Of a stretch of 30,391 nt of DNA, positions 1-6,545 are shown piece by piece (the stretch's first letter is position 1; each line of letters starts with the position of its first letter). The notes under the pieces were generated by a model. It had not been told where the DNA came from. It saw only the letters and a list, made by a program, of their open reading frames with translations, and did no database searches. This DNA comes from Candidatus Omnitrophota bacterium. Lineage in GTDB: Bacteria; Omnitrophota; Gorgyraeia; Duberdicusellales; Duberdicusellaceae. A program made the position numbers and the translations under genes. The stretch is from NCBI GenBank assembly GCA_015486615.1, contig WFRI01000015.1, positions 1 to 30,391 on the forward strand, read 5' to 3'.

Positions 1-301
1 ATCCGGATAAAAGATAAAACCTTCCTAAATAAAAAAGATAATCTTTATTTTTAGAAAACTTTTTTTCTACGGCTTCTAACACGGAAAGTCCGTTATCAAT
101 ATTGCCGTTATCTTTATACACTTCGGCTATGCTGAGGATTTCTTCTAAGGAGAGTTTTTTGTAGTTCTTAGGCAGAGAACTGCTGATTTCAGAAGGCCGG
201 CTGTAATAACCATTTATAAAGGAAGAAAAATCAAAATCTGCCCAGGTATTTAAAGAAGAAGAAATGCAGAAAAAAAATAAAACAGCGGTCTTGAAAAACA
301 T
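1..301 (-). CDS. Secreted or periplasmic protein, N-terminal part only (truncated by window edge)
   Basis: An open frame begins with ATG at 301 and runs off the left edge; 100 codons are visible. The first 20 or so residues are a short basic start (MFFK) and a hydrophobic run rich in F, V, I and S, followed by a polar stretch, which looks like a Sec signal peptide with possible cleavage after the SLNTWA region. The rest is hydrophilic and helical, with a motif like LSIAEVYKDNGNIDNGLSVL and then KDYLFYLGRFYLLSG, the spacing of a TPR-type helix pair. A purine-rich AAAAGG lies about 8 nt before the ATG. The function is unknown; a TPR-containing periplasmic protein is the best guess. It lies 228 nt beyond yqeY and is probably a separate transcription unit. 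It falls below the usual ORF size cut-off because it is partial. Confidence 0.6.
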   Translation of the reverse strand, partial: MFFKTAVLFFFCISSSLNTWADFDFSSFINGYYSRPSEISSSLPKNYKKLSLEEILSIAEVYKDNGNIDNGLSVLEAVEKKFSKNKDYLFYLGRFYLLSG

Positions 302-344
302 CTATCCTTTTCTCAGTTTTAATCTAAACATGGCTTGTTCCGAT

Positions 345-400
345 GTCGAAATCCGAAAGTTGAGTGTCGAAAGTCGTAAATCCAAAATGTAACCTTCGAC
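345..400 (+). repeat. Degenerate period-7 array (GTCGAAA-like)
   Basis: Read on the plus strand the segment splits into successive heptamers: GTCGAAA, TCCGAAA, GTTGAGT, GTCGAAA, GTCGTAA, ATCCAAA, ATGTAAC, CTTCGAC. Period and composition match the arrays near 11181, 23579 and 27153. No open frame of note crosses it. It lies between yqeY and the secreted-protein gene. Confidence 0.6.
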
Positions 401-417
401 CCATGGCATACAACGTT

Positions 418-467
418 GGGCATTTACCCCCGAGGCGTCTAAAAACACATCAGTGATTTTCTAATGG
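418..467 (-). repeat. Decayed copy of the 79-bp two-hairpin element
   Basis: On the minus strand this reads AAAATCAC-TGAT-GTGTTTTT, then AGACGCCTCGGGGGT, then TGCCC. This parallels the first hairpin, the GGACACCTCGGG junction and the GTGCCGG end of the full copies at 10989 and 22763, but the stem has a T-T mismatch and the second hairpin has lost its right arm. I read it as a degraded derivative. A separate short hairpin (GCTTTG at 474-479 with CAAAGC at 487-492) lies beside it; it has no T tract, so I do not call it a terminator. Confidence 0.5.
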
Positions 468-529
468 CAACCTGCTTTGTGGTGCGCAAAGCGGACTTTA
501 CGGGATAATTTTGCATTTAACCTACTAAC

Positions 530-973
530 TCAAGCGTTCAACTTTTCTTTCACTATTTTGCTAAGCAGGGAAGAATCTATCCTATCTGCGTAATCTGAAA
601 GCACAGTTTTCATTACCCTTCCCATATCTTTCATAGAATTTGCCCCGATATCCCCAATAACAGAATCGACTATTTTTGCAGTCTCATCCCGGCTTAATTG
701 CTGTGGTAAATAATCGGATAAAACTTCTATTTCTTTTTGCACTTTGTTTTTATCCTCTTCTCTGCCGGATAACATTTGTAAAGTTTCTTCTAATTTCTTC
801 TTTTGTTTTTTTATAACCCCCAAAGTTTCTTTATCGTCTAACTCTTCTTTTTTTAGCACTATCTTTTTGTTCTTTATTTCCGATAGAAGAAAACCCAATA
901 CATTTTTTAAAAAAGTGTTTCTTGCCTTAAACGCATTGATATAATCCTGGTAGATTCTTTTCTCTAAAAGCAT
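530..973 (-). CDS. yqeY: GatB/YqeY domain protein
   Basis: A 147-residue, lysine- and glutamate-rich helical protein of the size and make-up of the YqeY family. Visible family features are the N-terminal helix with ARNTFLKNVLGFLLSEIKNK, the middle SDYLPQQLSRDE segment, and the C-terminal MKDMGRVMKTVLSDYADRID-like segment, which resembles the tRNA-interacting tail domain of GatB. The family is usually linked to tRNA-dependent amidotransferase or to tRNA metabolism, but its exact role is unsettled. The start was set at the ATG at 973 because GGAGG lies 4 nt upstream and this leaves an 8-nt gap after the lipoyl gene; an in-frame ATG at 997 would overlap that gene and has no better site. It is the last gene of the run that begins with purB. 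Confidence 0.88.
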   Translation of the reverse strand: MLLEKRIYQDYINAFKARNTFLKNVLGFLLSEIKNKKIVLKKEELDDKETLGVIKKQKKKLEETLQMLSGREEDKNKVQKEIEVLSDYLPQQLSRDETAKIVDSVIGDIGANSMKDMGRVMKTVLSDYADRIDSSLLSKIVKEKLNA

Positions 974-981
974 ACGGCCTC

Positions 982-1209
982 CTATTTTATCACACATAAT
1001 ACATCTGAAGGCAGAATATCAGTGCCTTCTTCAATGTTTATCTCTACTACTTTGCCTTTTTCTGGAGCGGGCACAGTAAATACAGCCTTGTCGGTGGAAA
1101 TTTCTACCAAATCAGCCCCTTTTTCAACTATATCACCTTCTTTGACAAACCAGAAAGTGAGCACGGCCTTTTCTATATTTTTCCCTAAATCCGCAAGTTT
1201 TACTTCCAT
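982..1209 (-). CDS. Free-standing lipoyl-domain protein (E2-type)
   Basis: A 75-residue protein that is almost exactly one biotinyl/lipoyl attachment domain. The hairpin motif EISTDKAVFTVPAP places the modifiable lysine at residue 41; STDKA is typical of lipoylated E2 domains, whereas biotin carriers have AMKM. The downstream GKVVEINIEEGTDI segment completes the flattened beta-barrel. No E2 catalytic core, E1 or E3 gene is in the window, and the protein ends right after the domain. A clean GGAGG lies 7 nt before the ATG. It stands 87 nt after proC and 8 nt before yqeY. The fold call is secure. Which dehydrogenase or other enzyme it serves, and whether it is in fact lipoylated, cannot be read here. 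Confidence 0.85.
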   Translation of the reverse strand: MEVKLADLGKNIEKAVLTFWFVKEGDIVEKGADLVEISTDKAVFTVPAPEKGKVVEINIEEGTDILPSDVLCVIK

Positions 1210-1248
1210 AAAACCTCCTTTAGTGCTACTTTGTCATACGGAAAAGTG

Positions 1249-1261
1249 CTAATAATATTAG
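1249..1261. other. 13-bp palindrome upstream of the lipoyl gene
   Basis: CTAATA-A-TATTAG is a perfect inverted repeat with a single central base, in the proC to lipoyl-gene gap, about 40 nt before the ATG at 1209. It could be a small operator or chance in AT-rich sequence. Confidence 0.25.
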
Positions 1262-1268
1262 AAACACT

Positions 1269-1303
1269 GATTTAAACTAATCTAAACCTAAACTTGCTAA
1301 TCT
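1269..1303 (+). repeat. Degenerate period-6 array (CTAAAC-like)
   Basis: The plus strand reads as loose hexamers of the CTAATC / TAAACC / TAAACT type. It resembles the arrays near 12834 and 28061. It overlaps the last few bases of proC and fills the start of the gap after it. Confidence 0.45.
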
Positions 1304-2094
1304 ACTATCCTGCGGCTTATTTGTTTTGCCCTTTTAAGTGCAGACAAGACTGCTTTTTCAACTGTTTTCCCTAATTCTGCCTTTTTGAACTCTTTTAACC
1401 CTGCTTCTGTAGTGCCTTTTTTGGAAGCGACTTTTTTTACCAGTTCAGAAAACTCCATTCCGCTTTTTTCTGCAAGCAGAACAGAAGCCACAGCGGTTTC
1501 TAAAATCAACCGGCGGGCTTTTTCTTTGTCAAACCCGGCTTTCTGAGCTGCCTTCTCTAAAAGCGCAAGGAAATAATAAATATACCCGGGCCCGCTGCCA
1601 GAAACTGCGGTTATAGCGTTAATTTCTTTTTCTTTTACTTCTAAAACTTTGCCTAATCCGGCAAAAATCCTTTTGGCACTGCTAAAGTCTTTATTAGAAA
1701 CATTTTTATTTTTCGCCATAGCAGAAATACTTCTCTGAACAAATGCCCCTAAATTAGGCATAACCCGGATTATTTTTGTATCTTTGCCCAAAAACTTTTC
1801 GAGCCGGCTTATAGGAATGCCTGCGGCAATGCTGATTAGGGTTTTATCTTTTAGAGAAAATCTTTTTAGTTCTAAAAGCAGGCTGTCTATATCCTGGGGC
1901 TTCACTGCTATAAGCAGAATGTTAGAATTCTCCGCCAATTCTTTTAAGAATTTGGCTGTTTTGAATTTTGCGATCTTTAGTTTTGCTTTGTCTTTATCAA
2001 ATACCAGCACTTTGGCTTTTGGGTATTTGTTTTTATACCCTTGGGCAATTGCTGAACCCATATTCCCATATCCAATAATACCTAAATCTGCCAT
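1297..2094 (-). CDS. proC: Pyrroline-5-carboxylate reductase
   Basis: Catalyses the last step of proline synthesis, reducing 1-pyrroline-5-carboxylate to proline with NAD(P)H in the cytoplasm. The 265-residue length matches the family. A Rossmann nucleotide-binding start, GYGNMGSAI, lies at residues 8-16; AVKPQD is at 63-68; the RVMPNLG segment is near 110-116; and the family signature TAVSGSGPGYIYYF lies at 162-175, followed by the helical dimerisation domain with GTTEAGL. Its ATG overlaps the purD stop by one base (TAATG), so it is probably translated from the purine operon mRNA. proA and proB are not in the window, so the link to the purine genes looks like co-transcription and not a shared pathway. 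Confidence 0.95.
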   Translation of the reverse strand: MADLGIIGYGNMGSAIAQGYKNKYPKAKVLVFDKDKAKLKIAKFKTAKFLKELAENSNILLIAVKPQDIDSLLLELKRFSLKDKTLISIAAGIPISRLEKFLGKDTKIIRVMPNLGAFVQRSISAMAKNKNVSNKDFSSAKRIFAGLGKVLEVKEKEINAITAVSGSGPGYIYYFLALLEKAAQKAGFDKEKARRLILETAVASVLLAEKSGMEFSELVKKVASKKGTTEAGLKEFKKAELGKTVEKAVLSALKRAKQISRRIVD

Positions 2095-3371
2095 TACGCT
2101 CCTTCCTTTAAGGCTTTATCCGCAATATCTCTGCGGAAATGCATATTTTCAAAATTTATCAAACCAACAGCCTGGTAGGCTTTTTCTTTTGCCTGTTTTA
2201 ATGTTTCGGCTGCAGCAGAAACATTAAGCACTCTGCCTCCGCTGGTAATAATCTTTCTGCCTTCTGTCTTTGCGCCGGCATAAAATACTTTAACCCCTTG
2301 TATCTTCTCGGCATTTTCTATGCCGGTTATTTCTTTGCCTTTTTCGTATTTTCCCGGATACCCTCCGGAGGCTAAAACTACAGATACGCAAAATCCAGGA
2401 CGCCAGTTAATTTCTGCCTGACCGAGTTTGTTTTGGGATATCTTTAAAAAGATATCCAGTAAATTGCTCCTTAATAAAGGCAAAACAGCCTGAGTTTCAG
2501 GATCGCCAAACCGGACATTGAATTCTAAAACATACGGGCCTTTTTCAGTAAGCATAAGTCCGGCATAAAGCACTCCCTTGTAAACACAGCCTTTTTTCTT
2601 CAAGCCTTCAATTGCCGGTTTTAATATTTTTTCTTTTACCTCTTTAAATGTTTGCCTGTTTATTACAAAAGCCGGCGCATATGCCCCCATTCCACCAGTA
2701 TTAGGGCCTTTGTCTTGGTCAAATGCCTGTTTGTGGTCTTGGGAAGGCAGTAAAGGAATAATGGTTTCTCCGTCAGTTAAGGCTAAAATTGAAGCCTCTT
2801 GGCCGGAGAGTTTTTCCTCAATAATTATTTTATCCCCGGCACTGCCGAATTTTTTATTTTCCATAATTTCTTTTACCCCTTCTAATGCCTGATTTTTGTT
2901 TTCTGCTACAATAACTCCCTTGCCTGCGGCTAGGCCGTCGGCCTTTATCACTAAAGGTTTATTCTGTGAATTTATATATTCTTTGGCTTTTTTTACGTCA
3001 GAAAAAACTTCAAATTCAGCAGTGGGAATATTCATTTGGTGCATTAATTCTTTAGCAAAAACTTTGCTGGCTTCTAATTGCGCGCATTGTTTGTCCGGGC
3101 CGATTATGTTAAGCCCGCGTTTTCTGAATTCATCAACAAGACCTAAAACCAAAGGCAGTTCCGGACCGACTATTGTCAAATCTATGTTTTGCTTTTGGCT
3201 AAAGTCAGCCAGTTTCTCAATTTCGGAAGGTTTTATATCTATGTTTTTCCCTAAAAACTGCGTGCCTGCATTTCCCGGAGCAGAAAACAATTCTTTCAGC
3301 AAAGGCGACTGGCTTATTTTCCAAGCCAGACAGTGTTCCCTTCCGCCGGAACCTACTATTAAAACTTTCAT
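2094..3371 (-). CDS. purD: Phosphoribosylamine-glycine ligase (GAR synthetase)
   Basis: Joins glycine to 5-phosphoribosylamine with ATP, the second step of purine synthesis. At 425 residues it has the normal length of a single-function PurD. Visible are the N-terminal GSGGREH motif (7-13), GPELPLV (69-75), the ATP-grasp loop KADGLAAGKGV (143-153), GPNTGGMGAYAPA, and the metal- and ATP-binding segment LEFNVRFGDPETQ. The start ATG overlaps the purM stop by 4 nt (ATGA), and the stop overlaps proC by 1 nt. It follows PurF and PurM, placing two consecutive early enzymes in one message. Nothing in the sequence looks damaged. Confidence 0.97.
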   Translation of the reverse strand: MKVLIVGSGGREHCLAWKISQSPLLKELFSAPGNAGTQFLGKNIDIKPSEIEKLADFSQKQNIDLTIVGPELPLVLGLVDEFRKRGLNIIGPDKQCAQLEASKVFAKELMHQMNIPTAEFEVFSDVKKAKEYINSQNKPLVIKADGLAAGKGVIVAENKNQALEGVKEIMENKKFGSAGDKIIIEEKLSGQEASILALTDGETIIPLLPSQDHKQAFDQDKGPNTGGMGAYAPAFVINRQTFKEVKEKILKPAIEGLKKKGCVYKGVLYAGLMLTEKGPYVLEFNVRFGDPETQAVLPLLRSNLLDIFLKISQNKLGQAEINWRPGFCVSVVLASGGYPGKYEKGKEITGIENAEKIQGVKVFYAGAKTEGRKIITSGGRVLNVSAAAETLKQAKEKAYQAVGLINFENMHFRRDIADKALKEGA

Positions 3372-4378
3372 AATACTACGGCTTTAGTTTTGCTTTTTAT
3401 AACTTCGCCAATAACAAAGACTTTTGAGTATTTAGACAGAAACCTGCGTGCTTTTTCTGCGTATTTATTGTCAACTGCAACTATCATCCCTATACCCATA
3501 TTAAAAACCGAATACATCTGCTTTTTATTTACCCCGGATTTTTCCTGCAGTAAAGAAAATATCTCAGGCACCGGCCATTTTTTAGAATCAAACACAAATC
3601 CCAATCCTTCGGGCAGGACCTTGGTAAGTTTGTTATAAAATGCCCCGCCGGTATTGTGGCTGATTGCATGGACATACCTGCCTATAGGAGAATTTAATAA
3701 GGACAAAATTTCTTTTGTGTATATTTTAGTGGGAGTTAACAGAGTTTTGCCGTATTTTTTTATATCTTTGTTTCCTAAAACCTTTCTTACTAAAGAATAG
3801 CCATTGGAATGTATTCCTGAAGAAACCAGGCCTAAAATAGTATCGCCGGCTTTAAGTTTTTTGCCGCTGACTATTTTATCTTTGTCAACAATACCTATGC
3901 AAAAGCCTGCTAAGTCATATTCGCCGGGTTTATACATTCCCGGCATTTCTGCCGTTTCTCCGCCAAGGAGAACTGCCTGTGCCTGGCTTAAACCTTTATT
4001 TATGCCTTGCAGGATTTCTGAAAGCAGTTTAGGTTTTAACTTTCCGCAGGCTATATAGTCTAAAAAAAACAAAGGTTTTGCCCCGCAGCAGATTATGTCA
4101 TTTACATTCATTGCTACTAAGTCTATGCCTACTGTATTATGGATATTTAATGCCTGGGCAATTTTTAGCTTTGTGCCCACTCCGTCAGTGGAAGAGACTA
4201 ATACAGGGTTTTTGTATTTCTTAAGTATTTTGGACAAATCAAAAAGGCAGGCAAACGCCGAAAAATCAGCCAGAGTTTTATTTTTTTTCAGGGCAAAAGA
4301 TATGCCTTTGACAAATTCTTCCGCCTTTTGAATATCTACTCCCGCAGATTTGTAAGTTATGACTTTTTTGCGTTTCAT
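3368..4378 (-). CDS. purM: Phosphoribosylformylglycinamidine cyclo-ligase (AIR synthetase)
   Basis: Closes the imidazole ring, converting FGAM to AIR with ATP. The 336-residue length is typical. Motifs include SSTDGVGTKLKIA (62-74), the segment around MNVNDIICCGAKPLFFLDYIA (90-110), and the strongly conserved GGETAEMPGMY (139-149), with HAISHNTGGAFYNKL later. It belongs to the same ATP-binding fold superfamily as PurL, which makes its substrate in the same operon. It overlaps purF by 4 nt at its start and purD by 4 nt at its end, both ATGA junctions. Confidence 0.97.
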   Translation of the reverse strand: MKRKKVITYKSAGVDIQKAEEFVKGISFALKKNKTLADFSAFACLFDLSKILKKYKNPVLVSSTDGVGTKLKIAQALNIHNTVGIDLVAMNVNDIICCGAKPLFFLDYIACGKLKPKLLSEILQGINKGLSQAQAVLLGGETAEMPGMYKPGEYDLAGFCIGIVDKDKIVSGKKLKAGDTILGLVSSGIHSNGYSLVRKVLGNKDIKKYGKTLLTPTKIYTKEILSLLNSPIGRYVHAISHNTGGAFYNKLTKVLPEGLGFVFDSKKWPVPEIFSLLQEKSGVNKKQMYSVFNMGIGMIVAVDNKYAEKARRFLSKYSKVFVIGEVIKSKTKAVVL

Positions 4379-5757
4379 TTTTCCAGTAAAAACTTGTCAG
4401 CCCTGCTGAATTTTACCGGATACTTACCGGTCCAGCAGGCTGTGCAGTAATTATTAGGCTTATGCTTAAAACAGGAAAGCATTCCTTCTACGCTTAAATA
4501 ACCTAAACTGTCAACTTCCAGAAATTTTTCAATCTGGTTTATATCCATATTGCGCGCAATCAACTCTTTAGAATCAGGGAAATCTATACCATAGAAACAG
4601 CCAAATTTATGCGGAGGACAGGATATACGCAAATGTATTTCTTTGGCTCCTAACTGTCTGAAAGTTTTCACTCTTATTTTAGAAGTAGTGCCCCGCACTA
4701 TAGAATCATCCACAATCACTATTCTTTTTCCTTTAATGATTTGTTTGAGAATATTAAACTTAAGTTTAACTCCCAATTCCCTCTTATCTTGCTTAGGCTG
4801 AATAAATGTCCTGCCAATGTAATGATTGCGGATAATGCCTATCTCTAAAGGGATTCCCGATTCCTGAGAAAATCCTAATGCTGCGGAGGTTCCGGAGTCC
4901 GGCACACCAATAACCATATCCGCCTCTGCCGGACATTCCTGCGCTAATTTCCTGCCTAATTTTTTCCTGACCATATGCACAGTCTCTCCAAATATCAAAG
5001 AATCCGGCCGGGAAAAATACACGTGTTCAAAAGCACAAAAGGCATAATTGGTTCTAGAATTGCTGAATTTAATACTTTTTATGCCGCCTTTATCGATTTG
5101 AACGATTTCTCCAGGTTCAACATCCCGGATATATTCGGCGCCTACCAAATCCAGAGCAGAAGTCTCTGAACATATAAAATAAGCACTGCCTTTTCTGCCT
5201 ACACACAAAGGCCTAAACCCTAAAGGATCACGAACGCCAAAAATCCCCTGTTCGTTAATTATCAATAAACAGTAAGCACCTTTTATTTTTTTCAGGGCGT
5301 AAAGTAACTGGTCTGTAAAACCGCTTTTTTGCGAGCGCATCATAAGATGCAGAATAATCTCTGAATCTGAGGTGCTTTGAAATATTGCGCCTTTTTTCTC
5401 TAAATAATTCCGCAATTCCAGAGAATTCGTAAGATTGCCGTTATGCGCTAAGGCCAACGAGCCTTTGGTAGAATCTACAAATAAAGGCTGGACATTCCTT
5501 ATTGCCGTAGAGCCGGTAGTAGAATAACGCACATGCCCAATTGCCTGGTATCCAGAGAGTTTTTTTATGCTTGTTTCGTTAAATACATCACTTACCAGGC
5601 CCATCCCTTTTTCCTGTTTGAAGGACCTGCCGTCGTAAGCCGTTATGCCGCAGGATTCTTCTCCTCTATGTTGAAGAGAATACAGTCCTAAAAAGGTTAA
5701 ATAGGCTGCCTGCTGGTCGCCAAAAACCCCGAATAGCCCGCAGTACTCTTTTATCAT
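4375..5757 (-). CDS. purF: Amidophosphoribosyltransferase, Fe-S type
   Basis: Commits PRPP to purine synthesis, making 5-phosphoribosylamine from PRPP and glutamine. The 460-residue protein starts MIKEY-C, so Cys6 should become the N-terminal nucleophile after removal of a five-residue propeptide. The glutaminase half shows HRGEESCGI (30-38), GHVRYSTTG (74-82) and HNGNLTN (105-111). The phosphoribosyltransferase half has the PRPP loop VIVDDSIVRGTT (347-358). Cys241, Cys387, Cys438 and Cys441 sit at the spacing of the four [4Fe-4S] ligands of the Bacillus subtilis enzyme (236, 382, 437, 440), so I infer the oxygen-labile clustered type and not the E. coli type. It overlaps purQ and purM by 4 nt each. 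Confidence 0.97.
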   Translation of the reverse strand: MIKEYCGLFGVFGDQQAAYLTFLGLYSLQHRGEESCGITAYDGRSFKQEKGMGLVSDVFNETSIKKLSGYQAIGHVRYSTTGSTAIRNVQPLFVDSTKGSLALAHNGNLTNSLELRNYLEKKGAIFQSTSDSEIILHLMMRSQKSGFTDQLLYALKKIKGAYCLLIINEQGIFGVRDPLGFRPLCVGRKGSAYFICSETSALDLVGAEYIRDVEPGEIVQIDKGGIKSIKFSNSRTNYAFCAFEHVYFSRPDSLIFGETVHMVRKKLGRKLAQECPAEADMVIGVPDSGTSAALGFSQESGIPLEIGIIRNHYIGRTFIQPKQDKRELGVKLKFNILKQIIKGKRIVIVDDSIVRGTTSKIRVKTFRQLGAKEIHLRISCPPHKFGCFYGIDFPDSKELIARNMDINQIEKFLEVDSLGYLSVEGMLSCFKHKPNNYCTACWTGKYPVKFSRADKFLLEK

Positions 5758-6536
5758 TGCTTAAAATAGTTTACAGCATTTTCAAATATCTTCCTGCCAA
5801 AAGGGATAATATTTCTTTCTTTCTGCCAAAAAGGAATGTGCTCCTTAAATAAATATCTTTCCGGATGCGGCATAAGCCCCAAGACTCTGCCGGTTAAATC
5901 AGTTATACCTGCTATATTATACATAGAACCGTTGGGATTAAAAGGGTAAGATTCTTTTACCTTGCCGGTTTTGTCCGAATACCGAAAAATTATCTGCCGA
6001 TTTTCCTGAAGTTGTTTTATCTGCTCTTTTTCCGCATAAAATCTGCCTTCAGCATGGGCAATCGGCAGGCAGATAGTTTCCGGCAAGCCTTTAAGCCAAA
6101 TGTTACAAGCAGTTTTGTTAATTTTATCCCGATTTATCTCTAAATATACCCACCTGTCTTCAAATTTTCCAGAGGTATTGGCAAGCAGCGATATTTTTTG
6201 CCGAAACCCGCAGTCAGGCAGAATCCCGGCTTTTACCAGTACCTGAAATCCATTGCATATACCTAAAATTATGCCGCCTTTATTAAGAAAAGCGGAAATT
6301 TCATTTTTCAGCCAAAATTTTATTTGGTTAGCCAGAATTTTCCCCGCAGAGATATCGTCTCCATAAGTGAATCCTCCGGGAAAACAAAGTATATTGAACT
6401 CTTTCAACCCTGCCGGATTCTGCTTAACCCTGTTTATATGCCACAGATAAGACTTTGCCCCGGCAATTTCAAACGCCAGTTTAGTTTCTAAATCGCAGTT
6501 TGTGCCGGCTGTTCTTAAAATAAGAGTTTTTACCAT
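5754..6536 (-). CDS. purQ: FGAM synthase glutaminase subunit
   Basis: A class I glutamine amidotransferase that supplies ammonia to PurL for conversion of FGAR to FGAM. The 260-residue protein shows FPGGFTYGDDISAGKIL (53-68), the nucleophile Cys94 in LGICNGFQVL, HAEGRFYA (161-168), and His224/Glu226 in LMPHPERY completing the triad. It is a little longer than small PurQ proteins, closer to the C-terminal glutaminase domain of the large PurL enzymes. That fits its partner, a large PurL lacking this domain. purL ends 9 nt upstream and purF overlaps by 4 nt downstream. Confidence 0.95.
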   Translation of the reverse strand: MVKTLILRTAGTNCDLETKLAFEIAGAKSYLWHINRVKQNPAGLKEFNILCFPGGFTYGDDISAGKILANQIKFWLKNEISAFLNKGGIILGICNGFQVLVKAGILPDCGFRQKISLLANTSGKFEDRWVYLEINRDKINKTACNIWLKGLPETICLPIAHAEGRFYAEKEQIKQLQENRQIIFRYSDKTGKVKESYPFNPNGSMYNIAGITDLTGRVLGLMPHPERYLFKEHIPFWQKERNIIPFGRKIFENAVNYFKQ

Positions 6537-6545
6537 AATATACTT

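Noticed and set aside
345..400. CRISPR-like array in the period-7 segments
   Set aside because: Units are 7 nt, contiguous and degenerate, with no spacers and no cas genes.
472..494. Intrinsic terminator after yqeY (GCTTTG/CAAAGC hairpin)
   Set aside because: The stem is only 6-8 bp and there is no T tract after it on the minus strand.
744..944. Plus-strand open frames throughout the window, including one of 163 codons opposite purD
   Set aside because: All lie antisense to well-supported minus-strand genes, have no recognisable motifs and low-complexity composition; they are shadows.
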